From Acholeplasma sp. (lineage in GTDB: Bacteria; Bacillota_I; Bacilli_A; Acholeplasmatales; Acholeplasmataceae): a stretch of DNA of 35,828 nt. The translations under genes were made by a program, and so were the position numbers. This document shows positions 1-7,586 of this stretch, piece after piece. The notes under the pieces are model-generated. The model did no database searches. It had not been told where the DNA came from and was given only the letters and a program-made list of their open reading frames with translations. Numbering within the stretch: position 1 is the stretch's first letter; each line of letters starts with the position of its first letter. The stretch is from NCBI GenBank assembly GCA_003605085.1, contig QZKD01000013.1, positions 1 to 35,828 on the forward strand, in the 5' to 3' direction.

Positions 1-102
1 ATGAAAGCCATGTTTCAAGAGACTCTTATGGATCATCAGATCATGCAAGGTTTAATAGAATATATTAATCAAGAAATTAACATAGTGCGAGGTAGAGTAT
101 GA
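1..102 (+). CDS. C-terminal end of an unidentified gene upstream of the hydrogenase genes
   Basis: The frame is open from the window edge and ends in a TGA at 100-102 that overlaps the ATG of the next gene (ATGA), which implies translational coupling in the hydrogenase operon. Only about 33 residues are visible. They are helical-looking and Met/Gln/Ile-rich, with no Cys and no recognisable motif. In related clostridial operons this slot holds a NuoE-like subunit or a small ATP-binding (HATPase-like) protein. The fragment is too short to choose between them. The ATG at position 1 is probably internal. Confidence 0.6.
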   Translation: MKAMFQETLMDHQIMQGLIEYINQEINIVRGRV

Positions 103-467
103 AATCATTAGCTGATTTACAGAAATTGAGAGATGAAGCTCTTAAAAAAATGAATGTCCGTTATCAATCTGGAGGATTCCGCATTCAAGTAGGTATGGGA
201 ACCTGTGGGATTGCTTCAGGAGCAAAAGATGTGCTGCAAAACTTTGTAAAAGCCATCAGTGAATACAATCTTTCACATGTCATGGTCACTCAAGTGGGTT
301 GTATGGGAGAGTGTGCCTATGAACCCATGGCAGAAATCATTGATGAAGAAGGACAATCTTTTGTGTATTGCACCATCACTGAACCGATGATTAAAGAGAT
401 CATTGAATCTCATATTATCAATCATCAACCCATTACTAAATATTTACTCACATCACGGAAAGGATAG
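99..467 (+). CDS. Thioredoxin-like [2Fe-2S] ferredoxin, HndB-like hydrogenase accessory subunit
   Basis: A 122-residue protein of the thioredoxin-fold [2Fe-2S] ferredoxin type that accompanies NADH-linked [FeFe] hydrogenases. A helical N-terminus (1-25) precedes MGTCGIASGA with Cys36. VGCMGEC follows with Cys68 and Cys72, and Cys91 is the likely fourth ligand. The same fold recurs at the N-terminus of HydB just downstream, as is usual for HndB/HndC pairs. Its likely role is a one-electron relay within the cytoplasmic hydrogenase complex. It overlaps the preceding gene by ATGA and lies 9 nt before hydB, so it is clearly co-transcribed. Assignment to the HndB-like family is confident; its position in the electron path is inferred. 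Confidence 0.85.
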   Translation: MKSLADLQKLRDEALKKMNVRYQSGGFRIQVGMGTCGIASGAKDVLQNFVKAISEYNLSHVMVTQVGCMGECAYEPMAEIIDEEGQSFVYCTITEPMIKEIIESHIINHQPITKYLLTSRKG

Positions 468-476
468 GTAGAAATC

Positions 477-2288
477 ATGCTAGAAAGAAGTCAAGTACTG
501 ATCTGTGGCGGAACAGGGTGCATGAGTTCTCATTCCAAAGAGATCAAGCATCGATTTGAAGAAGTATTGCATACTCTAGAAATGACCGATGAAGTCGGGT
601 TAGTCTTAACCGGCTGTTTCGGGTTATGCGAAAAGGGACCCGTCGTTGTCATTTATCCAGAAGAAACATTTTATACCCATGTGACACCCGATGATGTCAA
701 AGAGATTTGTGAAGAACATCTTCTCAAAGGACGACCTGTCGAAAGACTTTTGGTTAAAGATCCCGTGGATAAAAAGAAAATTAAAAACATGGGACAACTC
801 AAGTTCTATTCAAAACAACGTCGAATTGCCTTAAGAAATTGCGGGAATATCAACCCTATGGTCATCGATGAATATATCGCTAAAGATGGTTATATGGCCT
901 TAGGTAAAGCTTTAACGACAATGACACCTCAAGAAGTCATCGATGAAATGATTAAGTCAGGTCTGCGTGGACGTGGGGGTGGTGGATTCTCCACAGGAAA
1001 GAAATGGCAATTCGCAAGAAACTCTGTTTCTGATCAAAAATATGTCATTTGTAACGCGGATGAAGGCGATCCGGGTGCATTCATGGATCGTGCTGTACTC
1101 GAAGGTGATCCGCATTCCGTATTGGAAGCTATGGCGATCTGTGGTTATGCCATTGGTGCAAATCAAGGGTATATTTATGTTCGTGCAGAATATCCTGTTG
1201 CTGTTGAAAGACTCAATATTGCGATTAAGCAAGCAAGAGAGTATCAACTCTTAGGTCAAAATCTTTTTGGAACAGACTTCAATTTTGATATCGATATTCG
1301 TTTAGGTGCAGGCGCTTTCGTGTGTGGTGAAGAAACCGCATTGATCGCATCGATTGAAGGTTATCGTGGGATGCCAAGATTGAAACCTCCATTCCCCGCA
1401 GTTAAAGGTCTTTGGGGGAAACCCACCAACGTCAATAACGTAGAAACATTTGCCAATGTTCCAGTCATCTTTCTTAAAGGAGCAGATTGGTTCAAATCGA
1501 TAGGCACTGAAAAATCAAGTGGAACCAAAGTATTTGCTCTTGGTGGAAAAATTGTCAATACTGGGTTAGTAGAAGTTCCTATGGGCACAACACTGAGAGA
1601 AATCGTCTTTGATATCGGTGGAGGAATTCCCAATAAGCGTAAATTCAAAGCGATTCAAACCGGTGGTCCATCGGGTGGATGCATTACTGAAAAGGATCTA
1701 GATACACCCATCGATTTCGAAAATTTAACCGCTCTTGGTTCTATGATGGGATCCGGTGGGATGATCATTATGGATGAGGATAATTGTATGGTCGATGTCG
1801 CTCGATTCTATCTTGATTTCACTGTGGATGAATCCTGCGGTAAATGTACACCATGTCGTGAAGGAACGCGTCAAATGAAAGCGATCTTGGATCGAATTTG
1901 CGATGGTTTAGGTACGATGAAAGATATCGATGAACTCGAAAGACTCGCGAATATGATTAAAGAAACCTCACTTTGTGGACTTGGTCAAACAGCCCCTAAT
2001 CCAGTATTATCTACACTAAAACACTTCAGACATGAGTATATTGCTCATGTTATCGATAAAGCATGTCCTGCTGGAGTTTGTCGTGAACTGACACACTTTG
2101 TCATTGATGACTCATGTGTAGGATGTACAAAATGTGCGAAAAACTGTCCCACCAATGCAATCACGGGTTGGCAAAGACAAAAACATGTCATCGATCTTGA
2201 TTTATGTATCCGTTGTGGTGCATGTAAGAAGGCATGCCCAGTGGGTGCCATCTCAAGTGTCGCGATTCATCAGGAGAGTCATGTATGA
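477..2288 (+). CDS. hydB: NADH-dependent [FeFe] hydrogenase, NuoF-like flavin/NADH subunit HydB
   Basis: A 603-residue NuoF-like subunit that binds NADH and FMN and passes electrons to HydA. Domain order: thioredoxin-like [2Fe-2S] domain (Cys10, Cys15, Cys47, Cys51); FMN/NADH domain with the glycine-rich GRGGGGF near 165-171 and CNADEGDPGAFMDR at 192-205; SLBB region; a [4Fe-4S] site (ESCGKCTPCREGTRQM, Cys454/457/460, plus Cys500); and two C-terminal ferredoxin clusters (Cys547/550/553/557 and Cys577/580/583/587). This is the full-length architecture of HydB/HndC from electron-bifurcating hydrogenases. Its stop overlaps the hydA start (ATGTATGA). NADH-linked function is well supported; ferredoxin bifurcation is inferred from family and operon. 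Confidence 0.95.
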   Translation: MLERSQVLICGGTGCMSSHSKEIKHRFEEVLHTLEMTDEVGLVLTGCFGLCEKGPVVVIYPEETFYTHVTPDDVKEICEEHLLKGRPVERLLVKDPVDKKKIKNMGQLKFYSKQRRIALRNCGNINPMVIDEYIAKDGYMALGKALTTMTPQEVIDEMIKSGLRGRGGGGFSTGKKWQFARNSVSDQKYVICNADEGDPGAFMDRAVLEGDPHSVLEAMAICGYAIGANQGYIYVRAEYPVAVERLNIAIKQAREYQLLGQNLFGTDFNFDIDIRLGAGAFVCGEETALIASIEGYRGMPRLKPPFPAVKGLWGKPTNVNNVETFANVPVIFLKGADWFKSIGTEKSSGTKVFALGGKIVNTGLVEVPMGTTLREIVFDIGGGIPNKRKFKAIQTGGPSGGCITEKDLDTPIDFENLTALGSMMGSGGMIIMDEDNCMVDVARFYLDFTVDESCGKCTPCREGTRQMKAILDRICDGLGTMKDIDELERLANMIKETSLCGLGQTAPNPVLSTLKHFRHEYIAHVIDKACPAGVCRELTHFVIDDSCVGCTKCAKNCPTNAITGWQRQKHVIDLDLCIRCGACKKACPVGAISSVAIHQESHV

Positions 2289-4042
2289 GCAAATTAGTCC
2301 ATTTGACCATTAATGGTCAACAGATTGAAACATCATCTGAAAAAACAATCTTACAAGCAGCAGAAGAGCATGGAATTTATATTCCTCGTCTTTGTTATTA
2401 TGAAAAAATACATGAAGAAGGTAACTGTCGTGTTTGTTCAGTCAAAGTGAATGGGCAAAAAAATCTTAAACCTGCGTGTCGAACAAACGTTGATGAAGGC
2501 ATGAATGTCATCACAGATGATCTTGATGTCTATAATGCCGTGACGATGAACCTAGAGTTGCTCGCTCATAAGCATCATTTTGAATGTTTCAATTGCTCTA
2601 GAGAAGATAACTGTGAATTTCTTGATCTCTTGCAACGCTATTCCGTAGAAAATGAACTTACCCATCTTTATGGCTATCATGATGCACCTATCTATTATTC
2701 AGATTCAAGTGGAGTCATGACGATTGATAGCAGTAAATGTATTTTATGTGGACGTTGTGTATCCGCATGCCAAGCGTTTACTGGACTCGGTATCTTAAAC
2801 TTTAATGAACGTGGCTCTGAAACGTATGTGGGTCCCGCTCTATTCCATAATCTTGAAGATGCAGGATGCATCTACTGTGGCAAGTGTATTCAAGCATGTC
2901 CCACAGGTGCACTTTCTGAAAAAGATGATATTCGTTTGGTTGAAACTGCCCTTCGTGATCCAAGAAAAACGGTAGTTATTCAAGTTGCTCCTTCCGTTCG
3001 CGCGACACTTGGTGAAGAGTTTGGCTATCCTATTGGGACAAACGTTGAAGGCCAAATGTTCGCTGCACTAAAGAAACTTGGGGTCGATGAAATTATGGAC
3101 ACCAACTTTACAGCGGACTTAACGATTCTTGAGGAAGGTACTGAACTCATCAACAGAATTAAGAATAATGGTCCCTTCCCTATGTTTACCTCATGTTCAC
3201 CGGGATGGGTCAATTACATGGAACTTTATCATCCAGATTTAATTCCCAATCTATCCACATGTAAATCACCTCAACAGATGGCTGGTGCACTCATCAAGAC
3301 CTATTACGCAAAAGAGCTCAATCTCGATCCTAAAAACATCGTTTCAATTTCCATCATGCCTTGCATTGCCAAAAAAGCAGAAGCAAGACGTCATGATATG
3401 GGACGTGAAGGATATGCAGATGTCGATATCGTCTTAACTACTCGCGAACTCGCACGTTTAATTAAGCGAAGAAAAATTGATTTTAATCATTTAGAACCGA
3501 TCAAACCTTTTGGTGTCCTATCCAGTTATACAGGAGCGGGAACTATCTTTGGTGCAACAGGTGGTGTCATGGAAGCTGCACTTAGAACGGTGACTGAAAT
3601 TTTAGAGAATAAACCTACACAAATTGACTTTAAAGAATTACGCGGGACTCAAGATATCAAAGAAGCAACCTATCATGTGGCTGGCTTAGATCTCAATGTT
3701 GCAGTCATCCACGGTGGATTTGCGATTGGTCAATTCCTTGAAGAAATGAAAAAAGGTCAAAAGAAATACCATTTTATTGAAATCATGGGTTGTACCGGTG
3801 GATGTATCAATGGTGGCGGTCAACCGATTGTTCCAGCGTATATCGCTGAGAAAATGGATATCAGAGCACTTAGAGCCAAGGTTCTTTATGATTTAGATCA
3901 GGCAACCGAACTTAGAAAATCACATGAAAATCCTTTTGTTATATCACTCTATGAAAAGTTTTTAGGCCATCCAAATTCGCATCTTGCCCACAAGTTATTA
4001 CATACCCATTATGAAAGACGTGAACCGTATCAAAACATTTAG
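2285..4042 (+). CDS. hydA: [FeFe] hydrogenase catalytic subunit HydA
   Basis: The catalytic, H-cluster-bearing subunit, 585 residues. The start at 2285 is preferred because AGGAG lies 8 nt upstream and the N-terminus then begins at the [2Fe-2S] domain. An in-frame upstream extension would be buried in hydB. Clusters in order: [2Fe-2S] (Cys37, 48, 51, 65); His-Cys [4Fe-4S] (His97, Cys101, 104, 110); two ferredoxin [4Fe-4S] clusters (Cys152/155/158/162 and Cys195/198/201/205). H-cluster motifs are L1 TSCSPGW (302-308), L2 MPCIAKKAE (358-366) and L3 EIMGCTGGCINGG (499-511). L1 differs from the textbook TSCCPGW by a serine at the second Cys. The length and cluster set match multimeric NADH-linked hydrogenases. 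It makes or consumes H2 in the cytoplasm. Confidence 0.95.
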   Translation: MSKLVHLTINGQQIETSSEKTILQAAEEHGIYIPRLCYYEKIHEEGNCRVCSVKVNGQKNLKPACRTNVDEGMNVITDDLDVYNAVTMNLELLAHKHHFECFNCSREDNCEFLDLLQRYSVENELTHLYGYHDAPIYYSDSSGVMTIDSSKCILCGRCVSACQAFTGLGILNFNERGSETYVGPALFHNLEDAGCIYCGKCIQACPTGALSEKDDIRLVETALRDPRKTVVIQVAPSVRATLGEEFGYPIGTNVEGQMFAALKKLGVDEIMDTNFTADLTILEEGTELINRIKNNGPFPMFTSCSPGWVNYMELYHPDLIPNLSTCKSPQQMAGALIKTYYAKELNLDPKNIVSISIMPCIAKKAEARRHDMGREGYADVDIVLTTRELARLIKRRKIDFNHLEPIKPFGVLSSYTGAGTIFGATGGVMEAALRTVTEILENKPTQIDFKELRGTQDIKEATYHVAGLDLNVAVIHGGFAIGQFLEEMKKGQKKYHFIEIMGCTGGCINGGGQPIVPAYIAEKMDIRALRAKVLYDLDQATELRKSHENPFVISLYEKFLGHPNSHLAHKLLHTHYERREPYQNI

Positions 4043-4952
4043 TTTCAAATTAAGTTTATCCATCTTCCTTATGTCAATCCTCATGGTAAGTCTTTTTGCC
4101 TGTTCGATTAAGGAAGAAGCGATGAGCATCATCGTTCCACAAGGTAGTCCTACCTTGAGTGTTTTAGGATTAGATGAAGATTATTACTATATCAATATCG
4201 TCAATGGTCCTGATCCTTTAGTTGCTGCTTTTGGATCGGGGTCACATGATGCGATTATCGCACCGACCAATCTTGGGGCAAAATTTTATCAATCCAGTGA
4301 TGAATACCTTCTATTGGGTGTTATTGGACTTGGAAATTATCATCTTGTATCACAATCATTTACCGATGAATCCTTCGATCAACTAAGTGATCAAGAGATC
4401 ATTGTTTTTGGTCAGAACCAGACATCAGATATCATTGTTCGTCATCTTCTAGAAGAAACAGGTATTAATGCGACGCTCAGCTATGTTGATTCTGTCGCAT
4501 CTGCTACGGCAACTTTTCTTCTTGATCCCTCAAAGATAGTCTTGGTTGCTGAACCATCCCTTAGTCTTATCAAAGCACAAATTCCAAACCTTATCACGAT
4601 TGATTTGAATGAAGTTTATCAATCGTATCATGAAGGGTTGGACTTTCCCCAAGCTTCACTTTTTGTCAGAAAGAATACATCAGATGAGAGAAAAGAACGA
4701 CTGATCAATGACATAATGGCTAGTGTTGCTTTTCTTCATAATGAAAAAGACGAAGCCGCACAAAAAGGTGTAGATAAAGGGATTCTTTCAGAGATAGATA
4801 TCTTAAGTCAAGCGATCGATGGTAGTCATATTTCATTTATTTTGTCTATGGATGCAAAACCCATGATTGAGGTCTATTTTAATCTTATTTTAGCCATGAA
4901 TCCCAATCTTATTGGTGGCTATATCCCCAATGATGACTTTTATATGGAGTAG
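4011..4952 (+). CDS. ABC transporter solute-binding lipoprotein (NMT1/NitT-like)
   Basis: About 313 residues from the ATG at 4011, chosen because it gives a compact lipoprotein signal: basic start, a hydrophobic run at roughly 15-29, then SLFAC with Cys31 as the lipidation site. The start lies inside the last codons of hydA (32-nt overlap) and has no strong ribosome site, so translation is probably coupled to hydA. The body resembles NitT/TauT or thiamine-precursor binding proteins: an N-terminal VPQGSP strand, a GSGSHDAIIAPTNLGAKFY segment near 75-95, and a second lobe. The permease follows 3 nt after the stop. The ligand is unknown. Family-level assignment is moderate; the lipoprotein call is good. 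Confidence 0.75.
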   Translation: MKDVNRIKTFSFKLSLSIFLMSILMVSLFACSIKEEAMSIIVPQGSPTLSVLGLDEDYYYINIVNGPDPLVAAFGSGSHDAIIAPTNLGAKFYQSSDEYLLLGVIGLGNYHLVSQSFTDESFDQLSDQEIIVFGQNQTSDIIVRHLLEETGINATLSYVDSVASATATFLLDPSKIVLVAEPSLSLIKAQIPNLITIDLNEVYQSYHEGLDFPQASLFVRKNTSDERKERLINDIMASVAFLHNEKDEAAQKGVDKGILSEIDILSQAIDGSHISFILSMDAKPMIEVYFNLILAMNPNLIGGYIPNDDFYME

Positions 4953-4955
4953 AAC

Positions 4956-5684
4956 ATGAAAACATGGTGGACAGTATCATCACTAATTTCCATCATCTTC
5001 ATCTGGTTTATCATCAGTTTGGTGATTAACCATCCTTTAGTGCTCCCATCCCCTATGACCGTAGGAGAAGCATTTTTAAAGATGCTCATAAAAACCGAAA
5101 CATGGTTGATCTTAGGACGTACATTATTCAGACTACTTCTTGCTATTGCACTCTCAGGTTGTTTAGGTATCCTCCTTGGTTCGCTTGCTGGATTATCCCC
5201 AAAATTTTCATGGATTATACGTCCCTATGTGTCTATATTTCGTACCATACCTGTGATCAGTATCATCGTCATTCTTCTTATTCTCATCGGTTATACATTG
5301 ACTCCATATTTGATCACTTTTCTGATGGTATTTCCCATCATCTATCAAGCAGCATATGAAGGCATCACGCATATCGATCAGGCTTATTTAGATATCTATC
5401 GTTTAGAAACACATGCACCTCACTTAGCATTTAAAGATCTTTATTATCCCTTAATGAGACCTTATATCATTTTAGGATTTCTACAGTCCATAGGACTGGG
5501 ATTAAAAGTTCTTGTCATGGCAGAGTATTTATCTCAAACACAAAACTCTGTGGGTAATGAGCTATATTTAGCCAAAACCTATCTTGATTATTCAACCGTC
5601 TTTGCATGGACGATCATGCTCATTCTTATCGCACTTAGTCTAGAGCACTTGATCTATCGATATAAAGCATCGATTGAAAATTAA
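4956..5684 (+). CDS. ABC transporter permease (NitT/TauT-like)
   Basis: A 242-residue integral membrane protein with about six hydrophobic segments. The first is at about 7-24. A PLVLPSP turn leads to the transport core, typical of the NitT/TauT and SsuC type. The cytoplasmic coupling loop (about 145-170, YRLETHAPHLAFKDLYYPLM) is in the expected place but the EAA consensus is weak. It should form a homodimer that receives substrate from the lipoprotein just upstream. No ATP-binding cassette gene follows: the next stretch is non-coding, then an esterase. The ATPase must be encoded elsewhere, possibly shared with another system. Confidence 0.8.
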   Translation: MKTWWTVSSLISIIFIWFIISLVINHPLVLPSPMTVGEAFLKMLIKTETWLILGRTLFRLLLAIALSGCLGILLGSLAGLSPKFSWIIRPYVSIFRTIPVISIIVILLILIGYTLTPYLITFLMVFPIIYQAAYEGITHIDQAYLDIYRLETHAPHLAFKDLYYPLMRPYIILGFLQSIGLGLKVLVMAEYLSQTQNSVGNELYLAKTYLDYSTVFAWTIMLILIALSLEHLIYRYKASIEN

Positions 5685-5766
5685 CAGTATATTTTGCTAA
5701 AAAAAAGAATAGATAACACAAAAATACATATTTCAAAGTTACTTCAGAATTTTGTTTCTATATATG

Positions 5767-5795
5767 TTGACAACCCATAGTGAATCATATATAAT
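5767..5795 (+). promoter_or_regulatory. Perfect consensus sigma-A promoter of the small RNA unit
   Basis: TTGACA at 5767-5772 and TATAAT at 5790-5795 are separated by exactly 17 nt. Both hexamers match the consensus fully, the strongest promoter seen in the window. The predicted start is near 5802, where a hairpin begins and no ribosome-bound gene follows before a terminator. Confidence 0.88.
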
Positions 5796-5801
5796 ACAAG
5801 T

Positions 5802-5883
5802 GTTTCACCCACCTTTAGTGTGGTGAGACCCGTGAATTGGTCCTAATGTCTACATCCCCCCCAGGCATTAGGACTCTTTTTTT
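5802..5883 (+). ncRNA. Putative small RNA of about 82 nt with two hairpins and C-rich loops
   Basis: The unit runs from a perfect promoter to an intrinsic terminator with no plausible coding region between. Hairpin 1 pairs GTTTCAC (5802-5808) with GTGAGAC (5823-5829), one G-T pair included, and its loop carries CCACCTTTA. A linker of about 10 nt follows. Hairpin 2 is the terminator stem and its 17-nt loop contains seven consecutive C (5856-5862). C-rich unpaired loops are known in Firmicutes small RNAs that pair with G-rich ribosome sites, so a similar role is possible but inferred. The downstream esterase has its own -10 element. I do not recognise an RNA family. Confidence 0.62.
5840..5883 (+). 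terminator. Intrinsic terminator of the small RNA
   Basis: A 9-bp perfect stem (GTCCTAATG 5840-5848 with CATTAGGAC 5866-5874) is followed by TC and seven T. The 17-nt loop is unusually long and C-rich for a plain terminator, so the hairpin may also be the functional part of the RNA. Confidence 0.8.
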
Positions 5884-5896
5884 ATTCATTTTTATA

Positions 5897-5905
5897 TGGT
5901 ACAAT
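5897..5905 (+). promoter_or_regulatory. Extended -10 promoter of the first esterase gene
   Basis: TGG-TACAAT (5897-5905) is an extended -10 element. The -35 position is occupied only by the T-run of the preceding terminator. A start near 5912 would leave a short leader containing GAGG (5918-5921) ahead of the ATG at 5930. This separates esterase expression from the small RNA. Confidence 0.45.
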
Positions 5906-5929
5906 GAAAGAAAAAACGAGGTCAAGACA

Positions 5930-6673
5930 ATGGCAGTAATGGATGTAACTCTGTATTCGGATGCTTTGGGATTTAATACCCATGTACGCATCATTTTTCC
6001 GCAAGATATCAAAAAAAATGAAAAACTTCGTGTTCTTTATTTATTACACGGATATATGGGCGATTATACCGATTGGTCTCGCTTTACCTCAATTGAACGC
6101 TATAACTGGCCTTATCGTTTTGTTATCGTCATGCCTAGTATTCACAATAGTTACTATACAGATGCTAAATTTGGTCTAAATTTTTTTACTTTTGTTGCAA
6201 AAGAACTCCCTTCGTTCATTCAATCCTATCTTCCTGTCTCAATGAAAAGAGAAGATACCTTTGTTGCAGGTTTATCCATGGGAGGGTATGGTGCATTAAA
6301 AATTGCTTTAACGTATCCCGACAGATACGCAAAAGCAGCATCTTTATCAGGTGCACTTGATATCGACGATATTCAATCGTATTCGAAAGGAACACCTCGT
6401 GAACCTTGGTTTCTTGCTATTTTCGGTGAAAATTCTGCAAGAAATACTGGAAATGATTTAAATTATCTTGTTAAAGATGCTCTCGATAAAAAGAAAATAT
6501 TACCCGATCTATTCATCGGTTGTGGGACCGAAGATTTCCTTTATCAGATCAATTTAGATTTTAAAGCCTTTTTAGATCAACATCATGTGTCCTATACATA
6601 CCATGAATCCAAAGGAGATCACAGTTGGGCATTCTGGGATGAATATATACAAAAAGTCTTAGCATGGATATAA
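5930..6673 (+). CDS. Esterase D-type alpha/beta hydrolase (PF00756 family)
   Basis: A 247-residue cytoplasmic hydrolase. The start at 5930 follows GAGG by 8 nt; longer in-frame versions would run through the small RNA and its terminator. The fold signature is clear: YLLHGYMGDYTDW (37-49), nucleophile elbow GLSMGGYG with Ser116, acidic residue Asp202 in CGTED, and catalytic His231 in KGDHSW. Its size matches compact putative esterases related to S-formylglutathione hydrolase and xylan/feruloyl esterases. The substrate cannot be told from sequence. It is convergent with a second esterase of the same family, with back-to-back terminators between. Confidence 0.88.
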   Translation: MAVMDVTLYSDALGFNTHVRIIFPQDIKKNEKLRVLYLLHGYMGDYTDWSRFTSIERYNWPYRFVIVMPSIHNSYYTDAKFGLNFFTFVAKELPSFIQSYLPVSMKREDTFVAGLSMGGYGALKIALTYPDRYAKAASLSGALDIDDIQSYSKGTPREPWFLAIFGENSARNTGNDLNYLVKDALDKKKILPDLFIGCGTEDFLYQINLDFKAFLDQHHVSYTYHESKGDHSWAFWDEYIQKVLAWI

Positions 6674-6695
6674 AAAAAACCAGGTTGCCCTGGTT
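6672..6695 (-). terminator. Terminator of the minus-strand esterase
   Basis: Read on the minus strand, AACCAGG and CCTGGTT (6678-6695) form a 7-bp stem with a GCAA-type loop, followed by a long U-run from the A-tract at 6672-6679. It is one half of a double-hairpin terminator between convergent genes. Confidence 0.8.
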
Positions 6696-6698
6696 AAG

Positions 6699-6723
6699 AT
6701 AGCTCGCAAGAGCTATTATTTTT
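6699..6723 (+). terminator. Terminator of the plus-strand esterase
   Basis: ATAGCTC (6699-6705), GCAA loop and GAGCTAT (6710-6716) form a 7-bp stem followed by TATTTTT. The 3' arm overlaps the stop codon of the convergent minus-strand gene. Confidence 0.7.
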
Positions 6724-7489
6724 GTGCCCATGTGACGAAACTTGGAAATACTTTACGCCAAGCGAGTTCATTATGTACATCCTCAGTCTCTATGTAGAAA
6801 ATATCTTTTATTCCTTTGTCTTTAAGTAAATCTCTTAGGCGTCTGCTATTATCAAGATAGAGTTGATTGAAACTAAGATCATTTGGATTAGAGGTCTCAT
6901 GTGAACCCACTGAAATAAAAAAGCGTTGTGAGGAATCATGAACATGATCACCGATATATCTTAAAAATTCAGGTTCATTGAACCAAGAAGCGAGTGAAAA
7001 AATTCCTGCAATGGAAAATATGTCTGGATATTTTGCAGCGATATATGCTGAAATATAACCTCCCATTGAACTTCCCGCAATCATACGATTTTGAGCACTT
7101 TTTTTAGTGGGGTAGTGATGATCGATATAAGGGACAACCTGCTCACTGACCCATGATGCATAGATATCACCCAAACCACCCATATCAATGGCTGTAATTT
7201 TTCTGACATCAGGTACACTTTTCCAAGGTGAATACTCAAAAAACCTTAAATCCGAGTTATCCAAACCGACGACGATAAGATCAGTGATTTTCAAATCCTC
7301 TATAATTTCTTTGATTCCCCAGGAATGTCCCCCATAGGCGATGTGATCATCAAATAAGTTTTGACCATCGTGCATATAAAGTACACGATAAGTTCGATTA
7401 ACCTCTTCAAAGTCATCAGGTAGCAAAATGCGGATCGTTCTGGGATAGGGTTCCGTAGGAATCGGTAGGGTAGTTATTCTTACTTTCAT
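6716..7489 (-). CDS. Second PF00756-type alpha/beta hydrolase
   Basis: 257 residues. The start at 7489 is fixed by a strong AAGGAGGT 8 nt upstream; a 64-codon in-frame upstream extension is rejected. Motifs: YMHDGQNLFDD (38-48), GSSMGGY with nucleophile Ser141, and probable catalytic His239 in EDVHNE. Glu198 or a neighbour in VGSHET may be the acid. It resembles enterochelin-esterase/YbbA-like members that keep HDGQN, so it is not a recent duplicate of the convergent esterase. No signal peptide, so cytoplasmic. It is divergent from the aldo/keto reductase. The substrate is unknown. Confidence 0.86.
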   Translation of the reverse strand: MKVRITTLPIPTEPYPRTIRILLPDDFEEVNRTYRVLYMHDGQNLFDDHIAYGGHSWGIKEIIEDLKITDLIVVGLDNSDLRFFEYSPWKSVPDVRKITAIDMGGLGDIYASWVSEQVVPYIDHHYPTKKSAQNRMIAGSSMGGYISAYIAAKYPDIFSIAGIFSLASWFNEPEFLRYIGDHVHDSSQRFFISVGSHETSNPNDLSFNQLYLDNSRRLRDLLKDKGIKDIFYIETEDVHNELAWRKVFPSFVTWAQK

Positions 7490-7586
7490 AGATATGACCT
7501 CCTTTTTTATTGTATCATGCTTTACACTCATTTTAGGAGGGGTGATTTTTTTCTTCTGTGATAAAATAAGATTGGGAGTTGATGCT

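Noticed and set aside
3198-3202. Loss of a hydrogenase cluster ligand in HydA, implying an inactive enzyme
   Set aside because: All other Cys clusters and motifs L2 and L3 are intact, the gene is full length, and I recall the serine variant in other NADH-linked hydrogenases.
5832-5846. Tiny reading frame GTG-AAT-TGG-TCC-TAA inside the small RNA, as a leader peptide
   Set aside because: Four codons only, no clear regulatory codon run, and its stop lies in the terminator stem. An RNA function is simpler.
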